Notes: generated from the letters alone by a model not told the origin. A stretch of DNA of 64,000 bases from Helicobacter felistomachi (GCF_030296895.1 NZ_AP028022.1:1488001-1552000); one strand, 5' to 3'; positions 27,490 through 37,984 are shown, counted from the first letter of the stretch. Program-made: numbers and translations.

Positions 27490-27780
27490 TTAGATTTTAA
27501 GAAAGTTGGATACAACAACCCCCGTGGTAGGTCCGCCCTTGCGGGCGAACCCCCTTAAAGTGGGTTGATATAGCGGAGTGGGTACAAAAACCGCTTTATC
27601 AAATGCTACGTGTTTGTCCCCGCGAGGATTATTAACGATCTCATATGGGTTTCTCCTTTCTAGGGAGTTACCCACTTCTTTCCCAAAAAAACGCGCTGCG
27701 TTTTTCCATGAAACAAAACTCAAGCCTTGCCATACGCTAAGTACCCAAGAGGTAGCCCATACGGTATCCAGTGCCCGCAT
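27490..27780 (-). pseudogene. Open frame of unknown origin, probably a gene fragment
   Basis: A 96-residue minus-strand frame contains natural-looking sequence (SWKNAARFFGKEVGNSLERR, NPYEIVNNPRGDKHVAFDKA, VFVPTPLYQPTLRGFARKGG) but the start has no ribosome-binding site and the left end is abrupt. An internal inverted element TGCGGGCGAACCCCCTT / complementary GGGGGTTCGCCCGCA invites a mobile origin, but no transposase motif is seen. Interpreted as a fragment. Confidence 0.35.
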
Positions 27781-27794
27781 TATAATATCTTTGG

Positions 27795-28555
27795 GTGGGG
27801 GGCATGAACTTTAACCGCTTTATAAGAAACTTCCTAGACCTAAGAGAAGCCTTGCAAACGCAAAACTTCAGCATCAAAGAATTAAACAATCTATGCATGC
27901 AAGGGGCTATCGAGTACGAAAAGCTGTATTTGCGAGAGTTGCAGGTGAACTTAGAGCAGGCCAAATTAGGCCTAGAGCAAGCCTAGTTAAAGACCAAACT
28001 AAAAATAAATGCCACCGATGCCAAACACCAGCCAGAAGTCACTAAAGCCCAAATGTTAAACACGCTCATCCAGTGTGAGCACGCTAAGGTCACTGAAAGA
28101 CAATGCGGCTATCAATAGAGTCAATGCCTATGTGAGCTTTTTACAAGTTGTAGGCAATGCCACGAATAAGAGCGCGATCGCCGTGCGTGCGAGCAACATA
28201 TCCGCACTATCAACCGCATCGGCCTAGACGATAGAGCAAGCCCCCTAGAGGGCGAATTGGTCAAACTAGACTATAAGAATTGCAAAGCCTAGCCCACTTT
28301 AGCAGCCAAAGCCTAGAGGTGCAAATCTACGCCCAAAGCCCAGAATCCTATAAGGGTGTGGGCACAAGCACGATCAGCGGTGCCCACAATAGCTCTACTT
28401 GCAATGGGCAGGTTTTTGAGGGCAATTTCATGCTTTTTAAACAATCTAGCCCGGGTACTTACCGGGTCAGTTTTCATTCTCAGGGGGCTAGTGGATCGGC
28501 TAGCCAAAGTTTAGACATTCTAGTCAGCCCCGAACAAATCTTTAATCTAAAGTGA
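27795..28555 (+). pseudogene. Multiply broken gene, phage- or plasmid-like
   Basis: A series of segments in different frames reads as one former protein: FNRFIRNFLDLREALQTQNF and ELQVNLEQAKLGLEQA (27815-27984, then TAG), LKTKLKINATDAKHQPEVTK (to about 28100), SFLQVVGNATNKSAIAVRAS (28135), RIGLDDRASPLEGELVKLDY (28205-28275), LQSLAHFSSQSLEVQIYAQS through LVSPEQIFNLK (28280-28555). At least three frame changes or stops interrupt it. Helical N-terminus and beta-rich C-terminus suggest a structural or surface protein. Identity unknown. Confidence 0.55.
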
Positions 28556-28677
28556 GGAGTTAAGCATGACAACAGATGAAGAACAACGCACACAAGAAGA
28601 GTAAAGAGGGAGCCTTAAAGAGGTGCAAACCATAAAGCCCCCCCCCCCAGGATGGACAAGATACTACACGGGATTTT

Positions 28678-28702
28678 TAGAAAAACCCTGAAAGGTTTTT
28701 AT
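28678..28702. terminator. Bidirectional-type terminator hairpin
   Basis: AAAAACC-CTGAAA-GGTTTTT (about 28680-28699) is an A/T-flanked stem between the degenerate block and the nrdA stop; it could end transcription of nrdA on the minus strand. Confidence 0.5.
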
Positions 28703-28744
28703 GGCATTTCTTAGAGCAAATCTTTTTAGACTGTTCCCACGGAT

Positions 28745-31110
28745 TTACTGGCAATGGTGGCATTCAATGGAGCGGTCAAAGACGCTTTTCTCCTCTAGGT
28801 GGGGGCTTTGGGTGCGTAGGTAGTAGGTGGATTTGAGTCCAAGTTTCCACGCTAGGTGGTAGATTTCGTGCAAGAGTTTACCATTGGCTTTATCGGGACG
28901 CAAAAAGAGATTGAGGCTTTGGCCTTGATCGATCCACTTTTGGCGCACGGCAGCAAGGCGCACAATGTCCTTAGGGTTAATGTCGTAAGCCGAGGTGTAG
29001 TAGTTCCAGGTATCAAGGCTCAAGTTAGGCACGACCACGGGGATCATCCCGCTTAAGTTCTCTTCAAACCATTTCTTTTGATAAATGGGCTCAATGGTTT
29101 GGGTCGTGCCCACTAGAATGGAGATCGAGCTGGTGGGCGCAACCGCCATTAAATAGCCATTTCTCAAGCCCTGCTCTTGCACCTGTGCCTTCAAGCTCGC
29201 CCAATCGCAAGCACTCTTGTGGGGGCTCAACTCTAGGGCTTCTTGTTTGGCCTTGTCAATGGGGAAAATGCCCTTGCTCCACGCCGAGTCTTTAAAGTTT
29301 GCATAAGATCCACGCTCTTTGGCTAGCGCACTGCTCGCTTTGATCGTTTCGTAGCTAATTTTCTCCATTAAAGCGTCTATTTTAGCAGCGTGTTCACTGC
29401 TCCCCCACGCAATTTGGGCTTGGGCGAGCATTTGCGCCTCGCCCATCACACCAAGCCCGATGGCACGGCTTTTTAGGTTGGTATTCTTGGCCTTGGCGGT
29501 GGGGTAGAAGTTTAAATCGATCACATTGTCTAACATGCGCACAGCAATGGGCACGACCCGCTCAATATCCTCCGGGGTGTGGATTTTGCTTAAATTCAGG
29601 CTGGCTAAATTACACACGGCGAGCGTCCCTTCATCGGGGACTTTGGTCGCCATGAAGATTTTTTGCCCGTTTAAGGAGTCGTTGCTGGTGAGTTTGTTCG
29701 CCTTTTTGCTGATGCCCGCATCAGTGCAAACAATGACCTCTTCCTCAAAATACGTCCGCGCGCCATCGATAAAATCCACCTGCATTTTGTAGTGGCTGGA
29801 TTTGGTATTTTGGTAAATCTCGGTGCAAAGGTTAGAGGAGCGGATCATCCCTACATGGGCGTTGGGGTTGGCGTGGTTGGCGTTGTCCTTAAAGCCTAAA
29901 AAGGGCAAACCGCTTTCAAAATAGTTGGTTAAAATGCGCTTCCACAGCGTGCGTGCACTGATTTTCTCTTTGCTGATATGGGGATTTTGCTCGTAGGTGA
30001 GGTATTTTTCTTTAAACTTGTCCCCATAGCACTCGGTTAAATCTTTGCACGCATAGGGGTCAAAGAGCGTCCATGTTTCGTCCTTTTCCACCCGCTCCAT
30101 GAATAAATCGCAAATCCATAGGGCTGGGAAGAGATCGTGCGCACGGCGGCGTTCATCTCCGCTATTTTTGCGTAAATCGATGAACTCTAAAACATCCATG
30201 TGCCAAATTTCTAAATACACGGCGATCGCGCCCTTGCGGGTGCCAAGTTGATCCACCGCAATCGCCACATCATTGACAATCTTTAAAAAAGGGATCACCC
30301 CGCGCTCGCGCTCTTGTGTCCATCAATGTAGCTGCCTAAACAGCGCACTTGACTAAAGTCCCACCCAATACCCCCGCCATATTTTGAGAGCAAAGCCATG
30401 TCCTTATAGCTGTCAAAAATCCCCTCGATGTTGTCCGGGGTCGAGCCCACATAGCAAGAGCTGAGTTGGTGGTTGGGGGTACGGGCGTTTGAGAGCGTGG
30501 GCGTGGCGCACATCATCTCAAAGCGGCTTAACACCCCGTAAAATTCCAGGGCTTTTTCATTGGGTTTGGCCTCATTTTGCGCCAAAAACATGGCGATTGC
30601 CATGAACATGTGCTGGGGCAATTCGATTGGGTGGTTGTATTCGTCTTTGAGCAAATAGCGGTCATATAGGGTCTTAATACCCAAGTAGTTGAATTGCAAG
30701 TCGCGCTTGCGCTCGATCGCTTTATCTAACAGATCTAAATCAAATTTTTCTTTAAAGCCGCGCACAATGCGCCCCTTACTCTCGCCTAGCTCCAAGTATT
30801 TTTTTAGGGGCAAGTAGCCCTGAAACCCGCTGACCTTTTCGTATAAATCCTCTAAAAAGAGCCTAGCGGCGACAAAGCTCCAATTAGGTGCATCAATGTC
30901 AATTTTATCCACCGCCATGCGGATTAAGGTCTGAGTGGCATCTTGCATGCTAAGGCTGTCTTTGAAGTAAAGCTCTGCTTGTACTTCTAACTCGCCCGCA
31001 TCGATTCCCTCTATGTCCTTGGTGGCTTCTTGAATGCTGTGGCGTATCTTATCCATGTCCACATCTATCGAGTCGGTGCGCTCGTTGTGCTTGGTTGCTG
31101 TCATTTCCAT
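28745..31110 (-). CDS. nrdA: Ribonucleoside-diphosphate reductase alpha subunit, split by a one-base deletion
   Basis: Class I RNR large subunit, required for dNTP synthesis. The first part (31110-30295) has CATPTLSNARTP..QLSSCYVG and YGGGIGWDFSQVR. The second part (30298-28745) has NLCTEI, CNLASLNLS, the PTSSISILVGTTQTIEPIY loop and the C-terminal cysteine pair ECHHCQ. The frame is lost in the CCCC run at 30298-30301 (GGGG on the coding strand). One more G gives HKSASAGVIPFLKI and a protein of 788 residues, the H. pylori NrdA length as I remember it. Because nrdA is essential for aerobic and microaerobic growth, the deletion is most likely a sequencing error. Confidence 0.95.
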
Positions 31111-31127
31111 AAACTGCCTTTAATCGA

Positions 31128-32927
31128 TCATTTTTTCACACGGCGGCGTGCAGTAGGGTCTAGTACCTTTTTGCGGATACGCAAGTTTAAGGGGGTGATC
31201 TCTAAAAGTTCGTCTTCCTCGATCCACTCTAAAGCCCTCTCAAGTGCCATCAGCCTTGGGGGGGTGAGCTTGATCGCATCATCGCTCCCACTGGCGCGCA
31301 TGTTGGTTAAGTGTTTGGATTTGATGGGATTGACCTCTAAATCGTTGTCGCGGCTGTGTTCGCCGATCACCATGCCGATATAGACTTTCGTTTGGGGGTT
31401 GATGAAGAGCACCCCTCTCTCTTGGATATTAAAGAGAGAAAACGCCGTAGCATCGCCATTTTCCATGCTGACTAAAGCCCCGTTTTTGCGCGACTCCACG
31501 CCTCCGCTAAAGGGGCGAAACTCCAAAAAGGAGTGATTCATCACGCCCTCGCCCTTGGTGTCGGTCAAAAACTCACTGCGATAGCCGATCAGCCCCCTTG
31601 CGGGGATTTCAAACTCTAAACGACTGTAACCATCGTTCATAGGGTTCATCGCCTTCATTTCTGCCTTACGCCGCCCAAGCCTTTCAATGATCGCCCCGCT
31701 AAAATCCTGGGGGGTGTCGATCACCAAATGCTCAAAGGGCTCTAATTTCACCCCGTCTTGGACTTTGACGATCACCTCAGGGCGGGATATGCTAAACTCA
31801 AAACCTTCACGGCGCAAGTTCTCGGCTAAAATGGTGATTTGCAATTCTCCCCGCCCGCTCACTTTAAACTTGCCCTCGCCCATTTCCTCGCACTTCATGG
31901 CGATATTCGTTTGCATTTCTTTTAGCAAGCGGTCTTTGAGTTTGTTCGCGGTTACATGCTTGCCCTCAGTGCCAGCCAGTGGGGAGTCGTTGATCGCAAA
32001 CACCACGCTCATGGTGGGCTCTTCAAGGTGCATGGGATCGAGCGGTTGGGGGTTGTTAGGATCGACCACGCTATCGCCCACATCCATCGCGTTAAAGCCG
32101 GCAATGGCGACAATATCGCCCGCTTGTGCTTGCTCGATCTCCATGCGGGCTAAGCCTAAAAAGCCGATCAATTTTGTAATGCGCCCCGTTTCCTTGCTTC
32201 CATCGCTCTTACAAAGGGCGACCATGTCCCCTTTTTTGATCTGCCCGTTAAACACCCGCACAATGCCGATTTTTCCGACATAATTGTCGTAATCTAAAGT
32301 GAAAATTTGCATTTGTAGGGGGTTGTTTGCCTCTCCGCTGGGCGCGCTCACATGCGATACGATCGTTTCAAACAGCGGTTCTAAATTTTTCTTTTCATCG
32401 TTTAAGTCTTTAATGGCGTAGCCATCGCGCGCAGCGGCATAGACCACGGGGAAGTCTAATTGCGCATCGCTAGCCCCCATTGCCACGAACAAATCAAAGA
32501 CTTCATCCACGACTCGATCGGGCTCGGCGGCAGGCTTGTCGATCTTATTCACCACCACAATGGGGCAAATGCCAAAGCTTAGGGCCTTTTTCACCACAAA
32601 CTTGGTTTGGGGCATCACGCCCTCTTGCGCATCCACTAAGAGCAACACGCCATCGACCATTTTTAAAACCCGCTCCACTTCGCCCCCAAAGTCGGCGTGT
32701 CCGGGGGTGTCTATGATGTTGATTTTGGTGTCCTTATAGTGGATTGCGGTGTTTTTAGAAAGGATCGTGATCCCCCTTTCCCTTTCTAAATCATTGCTGT
32801 CCATCATGCGCTCATCAACTTTGTCGTGTTCGCCAAAAGTTCCCGATTGAGTCAACAAACCATCCACCAAAGTCGTTTTGCCATGGTCGACATGCGCGAT
32901 GACAGCGATATTTCTAATCTTTTGCAT
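31128..32927 (-). CDS. typA: Ribosome-associated GTPase TypA/BipA
   Basis: 599 residues. Translational GTPase: G1 [11 protein letters not shown]2 [14 protein letters not shown]3 [13 protein letters not shown]4 NKIDKP, then EF-G-like domains II, III and V and the BipA-specific C-terminus ([22 protein letters not shown]). It assists large-subunit assembly and stress responses. AGG-containing site before ATG 32927. Downstream of it lies nrdA with a 17-base gap, so they may be cotranscribed. Confidence 0.95.
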   Translation of the reverse strand: MQKIRNIAVIAHVDHGKTTLVDGLLTQSGTFGEHDKVDERMMDSNDLERERGITILSKNTAIHYKDTKINIIDTPGHADFGGEVERVLKMVDGVLLLVDAQEGVMPQTKFVVKKALSFGICPIVVVNKIDKPAAEPDRVVDEVFDLFVAMGASDAQLDFPVVYAAARDGYAIKDLNDEKKNLEPLFETIVSHVSAPSGEANNPLQMQIFTLDYDNYVGKIGIVRVFNGQIKKGDMVALCKSDGSKETGRITKLIGFLGLARMEIEQAQAGDIVAIAGFNAMDVGDSVVDPNNPQPLDPMHLEEPTMSVVFAINDSPLAGTEGKHVTANKLKDRLLKEMQTNIAMKCEEMGEGKFKVSGRGELQITILAENLRREGFEFSISRPEVIVKVQDGVKLEPFEHLVIDTPQDFSGAIIERLGRRKAEMKAMNPMNDGYSRLEFEIPARGLIGYRSEFLTDTKGEGVMNHSFLEFRPFSGGVESRKNGALVSMENGDATAFSLFNIQERGVLFINPQTKVYIGMVIGEHSRDNDLEVNPIKSKHLTNMRASGSDDAIKLTPPRLMALERALEWIEEDELLEITPLNLRIRKKVLDPTARRRVKK

Positions 32928-33006
32928 CTAAGCCTCTTGATTGTGATAGATTTTTGAGTGGGCTAGTATAGCCAAACTTTACTTAGGGCAAACCCCCACG
33001 AAAATT

Positions 33007-33210
33007 TTAGTCTTTGTTGCGGAAAATGAATTTATCGATTTTAAAGAATATAATTGCGCCGATGGTTTGTCCGATGAAGAGATTGAGCCAAAGGGGGGTG
33101 TGCATCCACTCAAACAAGAGCATGAAGGGCAACATCACCACTGCCGAAACCATCCAACGCACCCAATAAATGAAAAACAAGCGGCTCTTATACCCTTCGA
33201 AAAATTTCAT
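33007..33210 (-). CDS. Small inner-membrane protein
   Basis: About 67 residues from ATG 33210, which has GGGAGAG upstream; the longer frame to 33246 adds nothing conserved-looking. Two hydrophobic helices: FFIYWVRWMVSAVVMLPFMLLFE and LWLNLFIGQTIGAIIFFKI, ending in a basic tail KFIFRNKD. Helicobacter genomes carry similar short proteins of unknown function. Confidence 0.7.
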   Translation of the reverse strand: MKFFEGYKSRLFFIYWVRWMVSAVVMLPFMLLFEWMHTPLWLNLFIGQTIGAIIFFKIDKFIFRNKD

Positions 33211-33284
33211 GATCTCTCCCAAAATAAATTTACAAGAGGATAGCAAAATTAGGTGTATGATCGGCCACCCCCTCCCCTCAAAAT

Positions 33285-34739
33285 TTAGTGTTTTTGCAAC
33301 AATTCTTGGATATGCTGGGCGTAGTGTACATCCGCCTTTTTGAAGTGCTCTAGTTGGCGGCTGAGGATGTCGTTAGGCACGCCCTGCATGGCATCGGCGA
33401 TATTTTGACAAGTGCGTTCTTGCTCGTCTTTGGGCATCAATCTAAAGAGATCACCCGCTTGGGTGTAGTAGTCGTTGTCGTAATCGCGGAAGTTGTAGGC
33501 ATAAACCGCCATTTCATCGGCAAGTTTAGCCAGTTCTAGCTTGGGCTCTCTAGCATGTGGGGATTCTTTGTAGCCAGGCAAGTTGCTAGGCTCATAGTTA
33601 GGAAACGCCCCATAATGCCCGTTAGTCATAAAGCCATCCCTGGAAGTGGTCGCAAAGGGGCATTTGGGAGCATTGACGGGCAGTTGGCTGTGGTTGATGC
33701 CTAATCGGTAGCGCTGCGTGTCGCCATAGGCAAAGAGCCGTCCTTGCAACATGCGATCGGGGCTATAACCCACGCCGGGGATCACATGGGCGGGGTTGAA
33801 AGCGGCTTGTTCCACTTCGGCAAAGTAGTTTTCAGGGTTTTTATTCAGCTCCAAAATCCCCACTTCAATAAGGGGATAGTCCTTATGACTCCACACCTTT
33901 GTAACATCAAAGGGGTGGAATTTGTAGTTTTTGGCATCGCTTTCGGGCATGATTTGTACGCAAAAACGCCACTTGGGGAAGTCTTTATTTTCAATGGCTT
34001 CAAATAAATCTCTTTGGTGCGAGTCCATATCGCGCATGCGGATCTTTGCCGCCTCTTGACTGGTTAAATTTTTAATCCCCTGCAGAGTTTTAAAGTGGAA
34101 TTTCACCCAAAAGCGTTCGTTTTTCTCGTTAATCAAACTAAAGGTGTGGCTGCCATAGCCGTTCATGTGGCGGTAGCTTTTAGGGATGCCTCGATCGCTC
34201 ATGAGGATTGTAACTTGGTGCAGGCTCTCAGGTGTGAGACTCCAAAAATCCCAAACCATGGTTGCATCTTTGAGGTTGGTTTTGGGGTGGCGTTTTTGGG
34301 TGTGGATAAAGTCAGGGAATTTTAGGGGGTCGCGGATGAAAAATACGGGGGTGTTGTTGCCTACAATGTCCCAGTTGCCCTCCTCGGTGTAGAGCTTGAG
34401 CGCAAAACCCCTGGGATCGCGCTCAGCATCAGCAGAGCCTTTTTCGCCCGCCACAGTAGAGAAGCGCAAAAAGCAGGGGGTTTGTTTACCCACCTCACTA
34501 AAAAGCTTGGCTTTGCTGTATTTGGTAACTTCAGTGCTGGTGATTGTTAAAATCCCATAAGCCCCACTGCCCTTAGCGTGCACGACTCGCTCAGGGATAC
34601 GCTCGCGATCAAAGTGGGCAAGTTTTTCTAAAAACCAAGTATTTTGGAGTAAAACCGGTCCCCTAGGTCCGGCGGTTAAAACATCTTGGTTAGCTCCAAT
34701 GGGGGTGCCTACGGCGTTGGTGAGCGTAACATCTTTCAT
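33285..34739 (-). CDS. katA: Haem catalase KatA
   Basis: 484 residues, monofunctional clade 3 catalase. [36 protein letters not shown] carries the distal-haem histidine; [14 protein letters not shown] and the proximal haem signature [14 protein letters not shown] with the tyrosine are present. ATG 34739 follows AAAGGATTTTG. It lacks the lysine-rich C-terminal extension of H. pylori KatA and has no signal peptide. A TACAAT -10 lies at about 34778-34783 (minus strand). It destroys peroxide at the inflamed mucosa. Confidence 0.96.
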   Translation of the reverse strand: MKDVTLTNAVGTPIGANQDVLTAGPRGPVLLQNTWFLEKLAHFDRERIPERVVHAKGSGAYGILTITSTEVTKYSKAKLFSEVGKQTPCFLRFSTVAGEKGSADAERDPRGFALKLYTEEGNWDIVGNNTPVFFIRDPLKFPDFIHTQKRHPKTNLKDATMVWDFWSLTPESLHQVTILMSDRGIPKSYRHMNGYGSHTFSLINEKNERFWVKFHFKTLQGIKNLTSQEAAKIRMRDMDSHQRDLFEAIENKDFPKWRFCVQIMPESDAKNYKFHPFDVTKVWSHKDYPLIEVGILELNKNPENYFAEVEQAAFNPAHVIPGVGYSPDRMLQGRLFAYGDTQRYRLGINHSQLPVNAPKCPFATTSRDGFMTNGHYGAFPNYEPSNLPGYKESPHAREPKLELAKLADEMAVYAYNFRDYDNDYYTQAGDLFRLMPKDEQERTCQNIADAMQGVPNDILSRQLEHFKKADVHYAQHIQELLQKH

Positions 34740-34822
34740 CAAAATCCTTTACATAGATTTGGGAGTACCCATGGCAAGGATTGTAGTATAAAAAGGGGAG
34801 CTGGGGATTGAAAAAGGCAAGT

Positions 34823-34840
34823 GGGGCTAAAAAGCCCCTA
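34823..34840 (-). terminator. Terminator after the DUF1104 gene
   Basis: GGGGCT-AAAA-AGCCCC is a perfect 6-bp stem between the 34861 gene and katA; read on the minus strand it is followed by a T-rich run (GCCTTTTTC), so it should end the upstream minus-strand transcript. Confidence 0.65.
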
Positions 34841-34860
34841 AAAAGCGTTACAGCTTGTAA

Positions 34861-35301
34861 CTAATGGCTGGGTTTTGGGGGTTTGTGGTGCTCGCCACAA
34901 TGGCAACCAGAGGGCCCCATACCCATACCAAGACCCCCAAAGAACAATCCGCTTTGCTTAAACTGCGCTCTAGTCATCTTGGCGACCCTAGCTTTCATGG
35001 CAGCGTGGATCGCCTCCATACGTTTGCCAAAGTCTTCCATTGTCATGTTAGCGGTGTTTTTATCCGCTGAAGCCATGACTTTTTCGTAAAACTTTTTGCG
35101 TTGGACGGGACTCATGTGCTTGGTGCGTTTATAAATCTCCATACGGTAGTCGGGCACTTGTTCGGGCGCAACTTTGCCCGCCATGTCAATGAGCTCTTTA
35201 TCGCTTTCGCTCTCAAAAGGCCCCTGTGCGGCAAACAAGCTGCTGCAAAGCCCGGACAACACTAAAGCAGCCAAACCTAGTTTTAATCTCGCTTTTGTCA
35301 T
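34861..35301 (-). CDS. DUF1104-like periplasmic protein with Cys/His tail
   Basis: 146 residues with a signal peptide (LGLAALVLSGLCSSLFA-AQ). Helical mature domain: DKELIDMAGKVAPEQVPDYRMEIYKRTKHMSP, typical of the small DUF1104 proteins abundant in Helicobacter. It ends with GCHCGEHHKPPKPSH, a probable metal-binding tail. RBS AGGATTTTC before ATG. A paralogue follows upstream at 35376-35957. Function unknown; a metal-handling or envelope-stress role (as for CpxP/Spy-like helical proteins) is an inference from fold type. Confidence 0.75.
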   Translation of the reverse strand: MTKARLKLGLAALVLSGLCSSLFAAQGPFESESDKELIDMAGKVAPEQVPDYRMEIYKRTKHMSPVQRKKFYEKVMASADKNTANMTMEDFGKRMEAIHAAMKARVAKMTRAQFKQSGLFFGGLGMGMGPSGCHCGEHHKPPKPSH

Positions 35302-35375
35302 GAAAATCCTCTATTAGAAATTTAGCTCAAAGCAGTCAGTAAGACCAGCCCAAAAGGGCCAATCCTCCATAAAGA

Positions 35376-35957
35376 CTATTCGTGAGTGGCTGCGGGTTTT
35401 GCGCCAGCGGGATGTTCAGCGTGTTCAGCGTGTTCGGCCTTAGCGGGAGCGTGTTCAGCCTTGCTGCCATGTTCTTCGTGCTCTTTATGCTCACCTTTAT
35501 GCTCTTTTTTATGGGCGTGGTGTTCGCCTTTGTGGTGTTCGCCTTTTTTAGCATGTTTGGGGTGGCACCACATTTTATGCTCTTCTCCTTTACAAACTTC
35601 AACATTAGCCAAGCCCATCGCTTTCAATTCTTGGGGTTTGTGCTCTTGTTTCATTTTGCTAAGTTCCTCAGCGACTTCTTCGCGCAATTTATCAAAATCC
35701 GCAGCACTCATTTTAGCGAAGTTGGCTTTTTCGGCTTTCTTCACTTGGTGTTTGAACTCTGCCTTAGCTTTGGGAGATTTCATCGCTTTTACGCGTTTAG
35801 CCACCTCTAAGCGGTATTGAATCACATCTTCAGCATCGTGCATAGTACCCGCTTTTAGGACAAACTGCTTATTGCTGAGTTTAGAAAAATCCTCTGCCGC
35901 ATGCGCAACACCTAAAGCTAATAAACCCATTACGAAAATTCTTGCAAATTGACGCAT
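35376..35957 (-). CDS. DUF1104-like periplasmic protein with long His-rich tail
   Basis: 193 residues: signal peptide (ARIFVMGLLALGVAHA-AE), a DUF1104 helical domain (FSKLSNKQFVLKAGTM..DVIQYRLEVAKRVKAM), then a low-complexity tail of His, Lys, Glu and Ala beginning near residue 120 with VCKGEEHKMWCHPKH. Repeats of the type (H)KGEH and AEHAEH are visible. The tail probably binds nickel, zinc or copper in the periplasm. AGGTAG precedes ATG 35957. Confidence 0.75.
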   Translation of the reverse strand: MRQFARIFVMGLLALGVAHAAEDFSKLSNKQFVLKAGTMHDAEDVIQYRLEVAKRVKAMKSPKAKAEFKHQVKKAEKANFAKMSAADFDKLREEVAEELSKMKQEHKPQELKAMGLANVEVCKGEEHKMWCHPKHAKKGEHHKGEHHAHKKEHKGEHKEHEEHGSKAEHAPAKAEHAEHAEHPAGAKPAATHE

Positions 35958-36074
35958 AAACTACCTTTGTGGAATTTGTAGAATTAAAACAAGCTAGAGT
36001 CTATCTACTCTTAGTTAAATTCTAGCTTAATAGCGCGCCTTAAAAGCAATTTTCTGCGTAGATTGTGGCTTAAG

Positions 36075-37844
36075 TTAACCACAGCTGCCAACATCTTTAA
36101 AAAAAATTTTAGGGGAGGGGGAGCGCATTTTGGCAGCATGGAAAAACATGCACCGAGTGTCGACATTGTGTAAATGCCAGTCGCTCAAATCTTGGTTAAA
36201 GCTTTTGGCGTAGGCAAACATTTGGTACATGTTGCGTACATGGTGGGTGTCCCAATGATTTAAGGGGTAGTTAAAACTCTTAGCGTAAAAGAACATTTTA
36301 CGCATGTCTATAACGTGGCTTGTGTTCCACGCATTTAAAGGTTGGTTAAAACTAAAAGCCCCGTAAAAGAGATAGGCCATGTTCTCTACATGACTCACAT
36401 CCCAAGTTTCAATAGGCTGGTTGAAGGCGGTGGCGTATTTAAACATGCCTTGTAAATTCGTGGCACTGGCAAGCTTCCAGCGGGTGATGTTCCCATTGAA
36501 GTCGTAAGTGAGGCTAAACATGTAACTCATGTTGCGCACAGATTCCACATCCCAGTGGTTGAGATTTTGGTTAAACTCCCGACACGCATAAAACATAAAG
36601 CTGGTGTCTTGCACCCTCTGCATTTCCCAATCATCAAGGGGCTGGTTAAAGGATGCAAAGGCGAACATGCCTTTCATGTTGGTGGCTCCACTGGTGTCCC
36701 AACCGCTTAAGGGCACACTCACAACCCGCCCCATAAACATCGCCTCCATGTTCTTCACATGGCTCACATTCCAAGTTTCAATGCCCTCTAAATTAGCACG
36801 GCTGGTGCTCGTTTGGCAACTGTCAAACAGACTTAGGATTTGGCTGTACTCCTTGTCTTGTTTTGCCCACAGTGTGCCGTTTTTAATGGGGAGTTGCTTT
36901 AAGCGCGTGTACGTGTTGCCCTTATCGCAAAATAAATAACTCATGTCCTCAATGAGGCTCGTATCTATGCTGGCTAAAGAGATCTTGGGATCGTTGATGA
37001 GGGCGATGAGCTCAGCTTTGGTCTGTGGGTAGTGCAGATATTTTAGGACATTCGGAGGAGAAACATGTTGTGTTTTGCTTTGTGCTGCTCCGCTTGGATT
37101 ATCGTTTTGTGCTTGTGCGCTTTGTGTTTCTATGGTTTGGATTTTTGTGCCCTCTAGGGGCGTGCCTAAGAAAATCCCCTGTGTGTTGGCTTTGTCAAAG
37201 TTCCATTGGCTGATGTCCTGCTTAAAGTGCGTGGCGTTGGCAAACATGTAGCTGAAGTTTTTGGGGGCGGTGGCGGTGCTGCGATTCCAACGGGATAAGG
37301 GTTGGTTAAAAACCTTAGCGTGGTAGAACATATAACTAAAATCCACCCCGCTAGAGGTGTTCCAATTGTTGATCGGCTGGTTAAAGCGGGTGGCATTGGC
37401 AAACATATAACTAAAATCCACCCCGCTAGAGGTGTTCCAATTGTTGATCGGCTGGTTAAAGCGGGTGGCATTGGCAAACATATAGCTAAAATTTCTTACC
37501 CGCGCGGTGTTCCAATGGCGCAAGGGTTCGTTGAAGTGCATTTGATTCATGAACATGCCCTCCATGTTCTCCACATGACTCACATCCCACTTGTCAATGC
37601 CGCTAAAGTCCTCCCGATAGGGCGTGCATACACCTTTTTTAGTTAAAGGGGCTTGCAAACAAAATAAATAGCTCATGTCTTTGATGTTGTGGGTGTTGAT
37701 TTGGCTGAGCAGAATGTTGGGGTTTCTTAAAAGATTTTGCAAAGCGGCTTTGTCTTTGGGTGTGAAAATTTGCGCCTTTAAAGACCCCACCAACACAAAT
37801 AAACACAAGAAAGCAGATAGACGACCAAACATAAACACTCCCAC
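36075..37844 (-). CDS. BspA-like / DUF285 leucine-rich-repeat surface protein
   Basis: 589 residues with signal peptide (LSAFLCLFVLVGSLKA). The mature protein is built of 25-residue repeats of the kind W(D/N)(V/T)SxVxNMxxMFxxAxxFNQPLxxW, the DUF285 repeat known from BspA-like surface proteins of Mycoplasma, Trichomonas and some Helicobacter. Two blocks of repeats (about residues 85-230 and 360-580) are each preceded by a cap containing MSYLFC. Neighbouring repeats at 37327-37484 are identical at DNA level. Such proteins bind host matrix or bacteria; the ligand is unknown. It ends with a CGC-like pair (VGSCG). Confidence 0.85.
   Translation of the reverse strand: MGVFMFGRLSAFLCLFVLVGSLKAQIFTPKDKAALQNLLRNPNILLSQINTHNIKDMSYLFCLQAPLTKKGVCTPYREDFSGIDKWDVSHVENMEGMFMNQMHFNEPLRHWNTARVRNFSYMFANATRFNQPINNWNTSSGVDFSYMFANATRFNQPINNWNTSSGVDFSYMFYHAKVFNQPLSRWNRSTATAPKNFSYMFANATHFKQDISQWNFDKANTQGIFLGTPLEGTKIQTIETQSAQAQNDNPSGAAQSKTQHVSPPNVLKYLHYPQTKAELIALINDPKISLASIDTSLIEDMSYLFCDKGNTYTRLKQLPIKNGTLWAKQDKEYSQILSLFDSCQTSTSRANLEGIETWNVSHVKNMEAMFMGRVVSVPLSGWDTSGATNMKGMFAFASFNQPLDDWEMQRVQDTSFMFYACREFNQNLNHWDVESVRNMSYMFSLTYDFNGNITRWKLASATNLQGMFKYATAFNQPIETWDVSHVENMAYLFYGAFSFNQPLNAWNTSHVIDMRKMFFYAKSFNYPLNHWDTHHVRNMYQMFAYAKSFNQDLSDWHLHNVDTRCMFFHAAKMRSPSPKIFFKDVGSCG
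37327..37484. repeat. 75-bp perfect tandem duplication inside the BspA-like gene
   Basis: The segment 37327-37409 is identical to 37402-37484, a 75-bp period encoding one 25-residue repeat (FANATRFNQPINNWNTSSGV plus five residues) twice. The period is a multiple of three, so copy changes keep the frame. Confidence 0.9.
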
Positions 37845-37957
37845 AAAAAATTACAGAGAGCAAACAAAAAAGTCCCCCAAATGCTAGCACAAAAAGCGTT
37901 AAACAAATCTAAACTCTGGGTTTTTGCCCCTTTAAGATCGCCTTGCTAAGCTTGCAC

Positions 37958-37984
37958 TTTAGTTTAAAGGCCGATAGCCGATAT
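37958..37984 (+). promoter_or_regulatory. Sigma-28 (FliA) promoter candidate
   Basis: TTTAGTTT (37958-37965), 11 bases, GCCGATAT (37977-37984). Compared with TAAAGTTT-N11-GCCGATAA this matches 6/8 and 7/8 with exact spacing. It lies 26 bases upstream of the outer-membrane gene at 38010. A second overlapping GGCCGATA occurs at 37969. Confidence 0.6.

Noticed and set aside
31687-32283. 198-codon plus-strand frame opposite typA
   Set aside because: Antisense to a universally conserved GTPase with no independent evidence of expression.
35382-35820. Phe- or Cys/Ser-rich plus-strand frames opposite the His-tailed DUF1104 gene
   Set aside because: Hydrophobic composition comes from the complement of Lys/His/Glu codons; no start signals.
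37166-37646. Repeat-containing frames opposite and beside the BspA-like gene
   Set aside because: They arise from reading the 75-bp duplication in other frames; the minus-strand frame with signal peptide and DUF285 repeats is the real gene.
36075-37844. CRISPR-like regular repeats
   Set aside because: The periodicity is coding repeats without unique spacers; no cas gene or repeat-spacer array was seen anywhere in the window.
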